DNA from: Acidobacteriota bacterium
Lineage (GTDB): Bacteria; Acidobacteriota; Blastocatellia; UBA7656
Reading direction: 5' to 3'
NCBI GenBank assembly: GCA_038040445.1
Contig: JBBPIG010000016.1
Span: 91,767 to 155,766 of the forward strand
Length of the DNA: 64,000 nucleotides
The stretch's first letter is position 1. Each line of letters begins with the position of its first letter. The position numbers and the translations under genes were made by a program. Positions 1-5,587 of this stretch are shown piece by piece. The notes under the pieces were generated by a model, which saw only the letters and a list, made by a program, of their open reading frames with translations, was not told the origin of the DNA and searched no databases.

Positions 1-204
1 TGCCCGTGCCTGTTTGGAACGCGCGCCGCGACGACTCGCGTGCGCTGCCGAAAGCGAGTCGGGTAGCTCAGATGCACCGCCAAGAGCAACGAACGATTTG
101 AATTCGATGGTCAAATCTAGGCAGCTCAACCAGGCGAGGGATCACCAACGCGATTTGGCCACTGAGTGAGACCGCTGATGAAACTCCAAGTAGCTGAGTG
201 AGGC
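1..204. other. Left-edge stretch, no gene recognised
   Basis: By the layout of the array this should be the 5' part of the next cassette on the minus strand, running off the window. I see no convincing reading frame or repeat in it. Confidence 0.4.
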
Positions 205-297
205 GGCCTAGTTCAACCCCGAATTGCGCGGGGCTGAGAGCGCGTCTGAGGGAGAACTCTTCTGAGCCGCCCCGCGCGAATTCTTACCTTGTTAGGC
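205..297 (-). other. attC site of the 87-aa cassette
   Basis: The plus-strand text ends in GTTAGGC at 291-297 and starts with a degenerate GCCTAGT at 205-211. The inner arms (221-234 and 267-282) are complementary apart from one extra G, the extrahelical-base pattern typical of attC. Confidence 0.75.
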
Positions 298-380
298 GGC
301 CTTGTGTTGACGGATTCAACCATTCGTCATTGAAGCCAGATTCTAGTGTACAACTCTTTCTATTTGAACCTGAACAATAT

Positions 381-644
381 CTAAGTCTCCTCTTCACCAG
401 TAGGCTCACCTGTTGCGCCGAAGCCCGTCCTTAGATGCTTAGCCTCAGTATCAAACCACAGAGGGGCCTCATTGCGTAGTAGGTCTACAATTAGTTGAAA
501 CTCCTCAGGGTTTGTGTAGGTGCGGTTGTCCAACGCACTGTTTGCTATGTCATATAGCGCGATTCTGCCATCGTGATTATCGAGATCCCAGCGACTGTAG
601 TAGCGGGAAATTTGTGTTAGAGCCATAGTTTCACCTCTCTTCAA
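381..644 (-). CDS. Hypothetical integron-cassette protein, 87 aa
   Basis: A small acidic, soluble-looking protein with no signal peptide or membrane segment. The alternative start at its second methionine (residue 7, MALTQISRYY) would give 81 residues. The coding frame ends about 85 nt before attC 205-297, and the cassette 5' core GTTAGGC (minus strand, 879 to 873) matches that attC exactly. I do not recognise the family. Codon use and a clean position inside one cassette favour a real gene; the function is unknown. Confidence 0.6.
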   Translation of the reverse strand: MKRGETMALTQISRYYSRWDLDNHDGRIALYDIANSALDNRTYTNPEEFQLIVDLLRNEAPLWFDTEAKHLRTGFGATGEPTGEEET

Positions 645-872
645 CTTGGATTCAGAGTCAGTAGACCAGAATGAAATTCAAGTAGGAGTGAGGAACAACC
701 TCAGAGGTATTCCTGTTGGATTTCTTCTAGACCTGCTCCTACAAATAACAGACGTAATTCGGAATAGAATCTATGCGTAAGTTTATTGATTCTTTCTTAA
801 CCCGTGTGTAGCGCAATTATTGGCAGTTTGACCAACAGCGAGCGTCCACATTCCGAGAGAGGATCATGAAGC
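645..872. other. Cassette 5' leader, no gene
   Basis: This is a long A/T-richer leader between the 87-aa gene and the preceding attC. Cassette genes usually start close to the cassette boundary, so about 230 nt of leader may carry a private promoter, but I could not pick convincing -35 and -10 boxes. Confidence 0.35.
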
Positions 873-941
873 GCCTAACGTTTGACATGAGCGGCCGATG
901 GAGGCCGCAGGTGAAGAGGTCCGCTCGATGGAAGGTTAGGC
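873..941 (-). other. attC site of the 271-aa cassette
   Basis: GCCTAAC (873-879) and GTTAGGC (935-941) are fully complementary outer boxes, with partly complementary inner arms around AGCGGCCGATGGAGGCCGC. The stop codon of the 271-aa gene is at 944-946, directly abutting the site. Confidence 0.85.
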
Positions 942-943
942 AG

Positions 944-1759
944 CTAGTCAGGCGGCGGAGATTCTGCGGATTCAGCTCCGCCTTTGGAGGACGAATGATC
1001 ACGGCGCCACGCGCGCACGGCAACGACTAGAAACGCACTCATGTACCCGGCAGAAAGCAGGAGCAAATATATTCTCTTCTGATAATCGCTTCTACGAACG
1101 CGTCGCCCCTCCAGATCAGCCGCCTGCTCAAGCTTCTTCGCTTGCGCCATCTGGGCGAACACAGTCGTTCTGAGGCCGAAGGCGGTCAGTTGCCGCGCGA
1201 GTTTGCGGTCCGGATCGCTTCGTACTTGTTCAAGAATTGAAGAAGCCGTCTGCAGGTCGCCTGCTTGAATGGCGACTAATACTCGCTCTCGGGGAATCAG
1301 GAGTTGGTCCATTGCCGCCAAGTCCTCGCGAAACTTTGCAATCATCGCATCAGCGTCTGGCTCACCCACTTGCAGCGAGTCGAATACTGACGTCAAGGCA
1401 TCAATGCCGCCGCGAGTCTCGGCAATCAGGCGTCTGGCCTCAGCGACGGTCGAGGGGGAAATTGGTCGGGCAGTCGGAACCGACTCGATTTCTGAGCGAA
1501 AGAACGATGCGGCTCGGATATTCGCGTCGACGACCATCTCTATCGTCTTTGGGACCATATCGAGCTTTGCGGCGATTTGAGCGTAGCGCGTCGCGACCGC
1601 GCTGTCTTGAGCCACGAGCGCATTCTGTTGTGGTAAGTCCAAAATGGTATGCGCGGTAAAGGCGCTCGCAGCGAGGAAGACGGTCCACCCTGCGGCCCAG
1701 ACCGGGCGTCGACTTCGGTGTTCGACGAACTGATCAACGTCTCTGACGGGGTCTGACAT
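944..1759 (-). CDS. Two-transmembrane-segment hypothetical protein in an integron cassette, 271 aa
   Basis: The layout is a short cytoplasmic N-terminus, one hydrophobic segment near residues 22-42, a mostly helical extracytoplasmic region of about 180 residues rich in Ala, Asp and Glu, a second hydrophobic segment near residues 228-248, and a short basic, Ser-rich tail. This resembles the sensor half of a membrane receptor without an output domain, but no family is recognised. The stop codon touches attC 873-941 and the start lies 19 nt inside the cassette boundary at 1778, so the gene fills its cassette. Confidence 0.72.
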   Translation of the reverse strand: MSDPVRDVDQFVEHRSRRPVWAAGWTVFLAASAFTAHTILDLPQQNALVAQDSAVATRYAQIAAKLDMVPKTIEMVVDANIRAASFFRSEIESVPTARPISPSTVAEARRLIAETRGGIDALTSVFDSLQVGEPDADAMIAKFREDLAAMDQLLIPRERVLVAIQAGDLQTASSILEQVRSDPDRKLARQLTAFGLRTTVFAQMAQAKKLEQAADLEGRRVRRSDYQKRIYLLLLSAGYMSAFLVVAVRAWRRDHSSSKGGAESAESPPPD

Positions 1760-1777
1760 GGTGTGGTCCGAGGAGCG

Positions 1778-1840
1778 GCCGAACGCTCCGCATCACCGTG
1801 CCGCGTAGTTTGCGGCTACGGTGCATGCGGCGAGTTGGGT
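1778..1840 (-). other. attC site (degenerate inner-end core) of the two-gene cassette
   Basis: GTTGGGT at 1834-1840 gives a perfect minus-strand R'' (ACCCAAC). The other box, GCCGAAC at 1778-1784, has one mismatch to consensus. Inner arms CCGCATCACCGT and ACGGTGCATGCGG pair with a single extra base. Confidence 0.72.
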
Positions 1841-1890
1841 CGCGAGTCGAAGGCAACCAGGCAGCTTGACTTTACGCATAGTACGATTCG

Positions 1891-2175
1891 CTAGGTCCTA
1901 TTTTTGACCCACTCGTCTATGGCGCTCCTCGCCTTCGCAATTGCCTCTTGTTCAGTCCTACCCCAAAACTCCTTATTCCACGGATCGTCTGGGTGCATGT
2001 GGTAGCTCGAAGGCACGATAGCCTTCGCGCCGAAGTGATTATCTCCGACCGGGGGTTTGATAGGGTACGTAGTGATCTCGTACGGTGGAACGTTATCCTC
2101 TTTCATGTTCGATACCATCCTCGACACCATCATCTGTGACGAAAACCAAGCAACCCGGCCATGCGCAGTTCCCAC
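1891..2175 (-). CDS. Hypothetical small cassette protein, up to 94 aa
   Basis: The likely start is the internal methionine of MKEDNVPPYE (about residue 24), which leaves roughly 71 residues; the upstream part is Met/Ser-rich and looks like read-through. The body has several aromatic residues and ends in an amphipathic helix (EQEAIAKARSAIDEWVKNR). No family is recognised. It precedes attC 1778-1840 and seems to share one cassette with the lipoprotein-like gene at 2282-2569. Confidence 0.6.
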   Translation of the reverse strand: MGTAHGRVAWFSSQMMVSRMVSNMKEDNVPPYEITTYPIKPPVGDNHFGAKAIVPSSYHMHPDDPWNKEFWGRTEQEAIAKARSAIDEWVKNRT

Positions 2176-2281
2176 ACTCCGGTAGTCACGACCGCCGCGT
2201 TTCAGCGGCTGTCACGCAACGCGCGTTTTCCGTCTCAATCAGAGACGGCAGAAGAGACGTCAAGCGACGCGTTCCTTTGGA

Positions 2282-2569
2282 TCATCTTGGCTCAATGTAG
2301 GGAAGTACGTTTGAATTTATCCACATGGTAGTAAGTCTCCCTGTAGTAGGTGATTGGGCTTCTGCCGTTACCCAGCCTGTATTTGACACTTCTGTGACTC
2401 TGAAGGCCATCGCGCCGGAAGTGTATGTCTTGCCCACCTGAAGAAACGACGGAGGTGGTGCAGCCTCAACTGTGCTATCAGAAGAGTTATTGAAGTTCGT
2501 GGCGCAGTTGAGAGCTAGTAGCAGTGCAACTAGCACAAGCATCACTCTCACAAATCTATCAATTTTCAT
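2282..2569 (-). CDS. Small exported protein or lipoprotein in a cassette, 95 aa
   Basis: Residues 1-22 form a signal peptide (basic start, hydrophobic MLVLVALLLAL, then NC). The cysteine at 22 follows an Asn, a poor match to a lipobox, so lipidation is uncertain. The mature part is a short beta-rich domain with a VGKTYTSGAMAFRV segment. The start codon is about 34 nt inside the cassette boundary at 2603. The cassette 5' core (GTTGGGT) matches the attC at 1778-1840, not any site directly after this gene, so the gene appears to share a cassette with the next ORF. Confidence 0.68.
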   Translation of the reverse strand: MKIDRFVRVMLVLVALLLALNCATNFNNSSDSTVEAAPPPSFLQVGKTYTSGAMAFRVTEVSNTGWVTAEAQSPTTGRLTTMWINSNVLPYIEPR

Positions 2570-2602
2570 CTCGAGCCTCCTTTCTTTTTATCGCTCGAAG
2601 CG

Positions 2603-2665
2603 ACCCAACGGCCTGCGGTTGAGCGGCCGCGCTTTTCAGCGGTCCGCTCCAACCGCTTGTTAGCC
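2603..2665 (-). other. attC site of the isoprenylcysteine-methyltransferase-like cassette
   Basis: Outer boxes are ACCCAAC (2603-2609) and GTTAGCC (2659-2665). Inner arms GCGGTTGAGCGG and CCGCTCCAACCGC pair with one unpaired base. Confidence 0.88.
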
Positions 2666-2679
2666 GGGCCCGGCATCGT

Positions 2680-3267
2680 CTACCAGAGGTGCGGAATAAG
2701 ACGCTTCGTCCGTGCCGTGTAAGCAGCGTATTCGTTGCCAAATTGCTGGGCCATCATTCTCTCTTCCGCGCCGAGACGAAGTGCAATGAGGACCGCGAAC
2801 GCGACCGAGTTCGAGAGACCTGCCACCCAGTTCGGGATAACGAGGGCCTGGCCGACGGAGTAGAGGGCCAACGCCGAGTACATCGGGTGGCGGACCCCGC
2901 GATAAACGCCTTGCGTGATAAGTCGATGCCCCTCGCGTACCTCCAAAGTGATCGACCAATTCGTACCGAGATCAGCGTGCGACCGATAGAAGAGCCAGAG
3001 GCCGATCACGAAGCACATCACGCCAGCAACGAGCGGGCCGGTGCGCAGCGGGTACTCAGCGAACCAGAACGCTGGTGACGCGACCCAGATCAGAGGGATG
3101 AAGAATCCCACCCACGCGAGAACCAAGAGGCCGGTCTCCAGCGGGGTCTTGAGGCTCTTCGCGACCTTGACACTGCGACTTCGGTGGCCATGCGGCGCGC
3201 GAATAGCCATCATCACCACTGTGGCTACGAGTACGACAGCTTTCGCGATCCACGGATTCATTGCCAA
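2680..3267 (-). CDS. Isoprenylcysteine carboxyl methyltransferase-family membrane protein, 195 aa
   Basis: An integral membrane protein with about five hydrophobic helices. The C-terminal half carries the family signature: GVYRGVRHPMY, then a hydrophobic stretch, then RLGAEERMM and EYAAYTARTKRLIPHLW, the region that binds S-adenosylmethionine in ICMT/PEMT-type enzymes. Bacteria do not generally make prenylated CAAX proteins, so the natural methyl acceptor is unknown and small-molecule or lipid methylation is possible. The stop codon lies 14 nt from attC 2603-2665, and the cassette core GTTAGCC matches that attC exactly, so this is a mobile cassette gene. Confidence 0.88.
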   Translation of the reverse strand: MAMNPWIAKAVVLVATVVMMAIRAPHGHRSRSVKVAKSLKTPLETGLLVLAWVGFFIPLIWVASPAFWFAEYPLRTGPLVAGVMCFVIGLWLFYRSHADLGTNWSITLEVREGHRLITQGVYRGVRHPMYSALALYSVGQALVIPNWVAGLSNSVAFAVLIALRLGAEERMMAQQFGNEYAAYTARTKRLIPHLW

Positions 3268-3319
3268 TCACCTTTCTCTTTCACCCAGCCGACTGCGATG
3301 TCGTCAAGTGCGTCTGTCC

Positions 3320-3377
3320 GGCTAACGTTTGAGTTCACCGGCCGCCGGAGGCGTTCCGGTGGAACGAACGGTTAGGC
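3320..3377 (-). other. attC site of the 141-aa cassette
   Basis: GGCTAAC (3320-3326) and GTTAGGC (3371-3377). Inner arms GTTCACCGG and CCGGTGGAAC pair with one extra C. The TAA stop of the 141-aa gene (3372-3374) lies inside the R'' box. Confidence 0.88.
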
Positions 3378-3797
3378 GACAAACGCGAACCTGTAGTTGA
3401 CGCTGTCTTCGCTCGCTCGGGCCAGAAAGGCAGCGCCGAGTTGCGTGAGCGCGTACTCGCCCAGCGTGGGCTGAGCTAGCCCGAGGAGACAGAGAAATCT
3501 AAGCCGGTAGGTCAGGTTGGTCTCAAACGGTAAGCCATTCGGCTCCTGGCGCTGGCGCATGGCTTCGACGACTGGATACAGCTGCCCCTCTGTTTGCTTA
3601 GATCCGGCCTGCCGAAGCGCGAGCAAAATGCGCACGCAATTCGTCGTAACAGCGTGCTTGCTAAGTTGGTCGTATGTCTTGTCAACGACTTCCCGAGCTT
3701 TGGCCGTTGGTTCCCGTTTTCCCGCGAGCTCAAGCAGCTTTCCTATGAGCGTTCCTGAGGCAGTGACGATGGCAGCGGCAATTGCTGGCTCGATCAT
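3372..3797 (-). CDS. Cassette protein with N-terminal hydrophobic segment and winged-helix-like tail, 141 aa
   Basis: Residues 3-25 are hydrophobic and could be a membrane anchor. The C-terminal half (about residues 50-135) has the helix spacing of a small winged-helix domain, including LTYRLRFLCLLGL and an LTQLGAAFL segment of the type found in marker-less transcription-factor-like folds; this is inference from pattern only. The stop codon is formed inside the attC R'' box. An imperfect duplicate of the first ~20 codons and their upstream DNA lies just upstream at 3831-3887. Confidence 0.68.
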   Translation of the reverse strand: MIEPAIAAAIVTASGTLIGKLLELAGKREPTAKAREVVDKTYDQLSKHAVTTNCVRILLALRQAGSKQTEGQLYPVVEAMRQRQEPNGLPFETNLTYRLRFLCLLGLAQPTLGEYALTQLGAAFLARASEDSVNYRFAFVA

Positions 3798-3887
3798 GGG
3801 GTATCTCCTTGTCGCCTAGGGTTTCTAAGACAGTGACTATGCCAGTGGCGATTGCTGGCTTGGTCACGGCGAATTTCCTTGTCGCCT
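3761..3887. repeat. Imperfect 57-bp tandem duplication at a cassette 5' end
   Basis: Segment 3761-3817 and segment 3831-3887 align without gaps at a 70-bp offset, about 80 percent identical by eye. The first contains the start of the 141-aa gene; in the second the start codon is changed to GTG context. The copy at 3814-3820 (GCCTAGG) looks like a decayed core box next to the live GCCTAAC at 3884-3890. Confidence 0.8.
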
Positions 3888-3975
3888 AACGCCCCGCGTA
3901 ACCGGGCGCGCGCCGAACACTGGATGAACCATGAGAAACCCGCTGCGCGCGCTCCGGTTCACGCGATTGTTAGGC
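3884..3975 (-). other. attC site of the 106-aa cassette
   Basis: GCCTAAC (3884-3890) and GTTAGGC (3969-3975). Inner arms GCGTAACCGGGCGCGCGC and GCGCGCGCTCCGGTTCACGC pair over most of their length. Confidence 0.88.
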
Positions 3976-4025
3976 GCGTTGTTGTTATCTTGCACCAAAG
4001 TTGAAGTGAAAGTGGTTCAAGTAAT

Positions 4026-4346
4026 TCATGTTGGAAATGGAAGAGCCTCAATCTGTTGCAGTGCATTCGGATGATTCTTCTTTGCTTTATACTCCTTCGT
4101 CGTGGAGAAGTCCTCGCTACCAATGACGTTAAGTGACAAAGCAGTCAATACTCCGGTAGCCGCTGCACCCTTGGCTATGAGTCCAACCCCGCGCCAGACC
4201 TTGTTAATATCTTCTGTCTCGATAGTGAATGTACTGGTTTCCACTAGAAGCCAGCCGGCATCCATAAGAGCTGAAATCAGTTTATGCCGAGCGTTATTGT
4301 TGTGTGGCTTTCCCCAGTCCATAGTGATCAGGGCTCTATATTTCAT
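4026..4346 (-). CDS. Hypothetical cassette protein, 106 aa
   Basis: A small protein with a basic, His/Asn-rich N-terminus (MDWGKPHNNNARHK), a predicted beta-alpha stretch (LISALMDAGWLLVETSTF), a Gly/Ala-rich hydrophobic segment near residues 55-73 and a Lys-rich tail. No family is recognised. An AGGAGA-like ribosome-binding site sits just upstream of the ATG. The cassette core GTTAGGCGC matches its own attC at 3884-3975 over nine bases. Confidence 0.65.
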   Translation of the reverse strand: MKYRALITMDWGKPHNNNARHKLISALMDAGWLLVETSTFTIETEDINKVWRGVGLIAKGAAATGVLTALSLNVIGSEDFSTTKEYKAKKNHPNALQQIEALPFPT

Positions 4347-4395
4347 GTTTACCTTCTCCTTTTCCGAGTTCTTCTTATCATAGCCAAGCGCAAGC

Positions 4396-4455
4396 GCCTA
4401 ACGCCTGAATTAAGCCGCGCCGCGAAGCGGCGTCGGCTTGAATGAGTTGTTAGGG
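4396..4455 (-). other. attC site of the TIR cassette (classic 60-bp type)
   Basis: GCCTAAC (4396-4402) and GTTAGGG (4449-4455). Read on the minus strand it contains CAAGCCGACGCCGCTTCGCG, the well-known arrangement of the aadA-type 59-base element, which fixes the orientation of the whole array. Confidence 0.93.
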
Positions 4456-4560
4456 CGCACAGTCACGGAGAACTGAGCACTATGCGCTCTAATACCGACA
4501 ACCGATCTAGCAACTGCTGCTGCGTGTCAGCGGCCACCCAGACCTGTGTGGGTAACAAAG

Positions 4561-5265
4561 CTAGAGGGTGACCAGCTCCGCGAGCTTGGCCGCGACGTTC
4601 GCCATCGGCTCTTCTGCAGTGCTCAGGCCACTTCGCGAGCCGAGCAAGGGACTGACTTCGCGGAGAGCTTCATAGGTCGTGTCGTGCACGATGGGAACGA
4701 GCAGATCACGCGCCAAGAGTGCCGAAAGCTCCTTGTCGGCGATACCTTCTCCTGCGAGGCGGCGCAGCAGCGCAGGGGTCACCAGCACGATCCCGACTCG
4801 CGACTTCGCCAGTCCCTTGTCGATTTCGCGGAGCAACGGCGTACCGAGGGCGACGTCCTTCTCGCTGAACCAGACCGAGACACCGCGCGACTCGAGCAGA
4901 TCGTGAAGCTCCTTGGCGGCCCCGCTCCGGTCGTCCCACGCGTGGCAGAGAAAGACGTCCCGACGGTCAGGCAGGGACGCTCGATTCTCGACGCTGGTGC
5001 GGACCGGCGTGAGTGCCCGCACCTGTGCGTCCGTGTACACCACGGACGAACCTGCTCGCGACCAGCGGGGCCTTACGCTGCTACCGGACCCGCCGACGCT
5101 GCTCCGGCCGCCCCCGCTGCTCCCCGACGAGGAGTAGGACGGGGACGAGTACGACCCGTAGCTGCTGTAGCCGCTGTAGCGGCCATAGCGGCCACCACAT
5201 GCGGGGCAGTCCGCTGCAGCGCTCGCTGTGCGATGGCCTCTTACTGGTGCTGTGCATCTTGCCAT
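4561..5265 (-). CDS. TIR-domain protein with Cys/His and Gly/Ser/Tyr-rich N-terminus, integron cassette, 234 aa
   Basis: Residues 1-25 carry C4, H11, C20 and C23 (CPAC), spaced like a small zinc-binding knuckle. Residues 26-63 are almost only Gly, Ser and Tyr, a flexible low-complexity linker. From about residue 100 comes a TIR domain: DVFLCHAWDD, then GVSVWFSEKDVALG, REIDKGLAKSRVGIVLVTPALL and a final alpha/beta segment. TIR domains in bacteria often act as NAD-cleaving or NAD-signalling effectors of anti-phage systems. The residue three after the conserved Gly, where several TIR NADases have the catalytic Glu, is not Glu here, so enzymatic activity is uncertain. The cassette core matches its attC over 11 bases. 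Confidence 0.88.
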   Translation of the reverse strand: MARCTAPVRGHRTASAAADCPACGGRYGRYSGYSSYGSYSSPSYSSSGSSGGGRSSVGGSGSSVRPRWSRAGSSVVYTDAQVRALTPVRTSVENRASLPDRRDVFLCHAWDDRSGAAKELHDLLESRGVSVWFSEKDVALGTPLLREIDKGLAKSRVGIVLVTPALLRRLAGEGIADKELSALLARDLLVPIVHDTTYEALREVSPLLGSRSGLSTAEEPMANVAAKLAELVTL

Positions 5266-5376
5266 GTCGTCATCCTCCTATTTGTAATCGCTATTTCATC
5301 CACTCTTCTAGCCCTACTCCAAAGCGCCGCGCGATAGTAGGCCAGTAGGTCTGGAAGAGCAGCGAGGGGCATCCGA

Positions 5377-5587
5377 TGCGCCCTAACATGAAGTAGCCGT
5401 ACTAAAAGCGTGTTGAATAATACCGCCGTTAGTACTCCTATTCAAGACGCACCCTTCCACAGGATCAATCCGGACAACACTTCCGGTGGAGGCCCCCCGA
5501 GATAGGCTAACAATCAAGGCTAAGACTGCCCCGAGGCGAGCCGATCTTCGACTCCCAAGGCCCGGTCGAGACTAAGGGGCACGTTGA
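5377..5587. other. Right boundary of the cassette array, no attI or integrase recognised
   Basis: The last cassette core (minus strand GTTAGGGCGCA) ends at 5386. Beyond it lies an inverted repeat GTACTAA (5399-5405) and TTAGTAC (5429-5435), and a GTTGAAT box at 5412-5418. These could be remnants of an attI or a decayed attC, but the pairing needed for attC is missing. Confidence 0.4.

Larger units (their letters stand above)
205..5386 (-). mobile_element. Integron gene-cassette array (CALIN-like, no integrase in window)
   Basis: Cassettes are read on the minus strand, each as gene then attC. attC sites lie at 205-297, 873-941, 1778-1840, 2603-2665, 3320-3377, 3884-3975 and 4396-4455. The 5' core of most cassettes pairs with the R'' of the same cassette: GTTAGGGCGCA for the TIR cassette, GTTAGGCGC for the 106-aa cassette, GTTAGGCGACAA for the 141-aa cassette, GTTAGCC for the methyltransferase cassette, GTTGGGT for the two-gene cassette and GTTAGGC for the 87-aa cassette; only the 271-aa cassette has one mismatch. 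The integrase end should lie to the right of 5386, but ordinary chromosomal genes start at 5588. The array continues past the left edge. Confidence 0.88.

Noticed and set aside
1237..1659. Long plus-strand frame inside the 271-aa cassette gene, and similar antisense frames throughout
   Set aside because: These are shadows of real genes on the other strand, without ribosome-binding sites or protein-like composition.
2176..2281. An attC between the two small cassette ORFs
   Set aside because: The hairpin CCGTCTC/GAGACGG and the GCAACGCG/CGCGTTCC boxes do not give proper R and L arms, and the core-box match points to the attC at 1778-1840 instead.
4546..5337. A 263-codon plus-strand frame opposite the TIR gene
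   Set aside because: The minus strand encodes a clear TIR domain with its own attC; the plus frame is Arg/Ala-rich low-complexity text.
5387..5450. attI site at the right end of the cassette array
   Set aside because: A GTTGAAT box and an inverted repeat are present, but no integrase gene is near and attI has no reliable sequence signature to test by eye.
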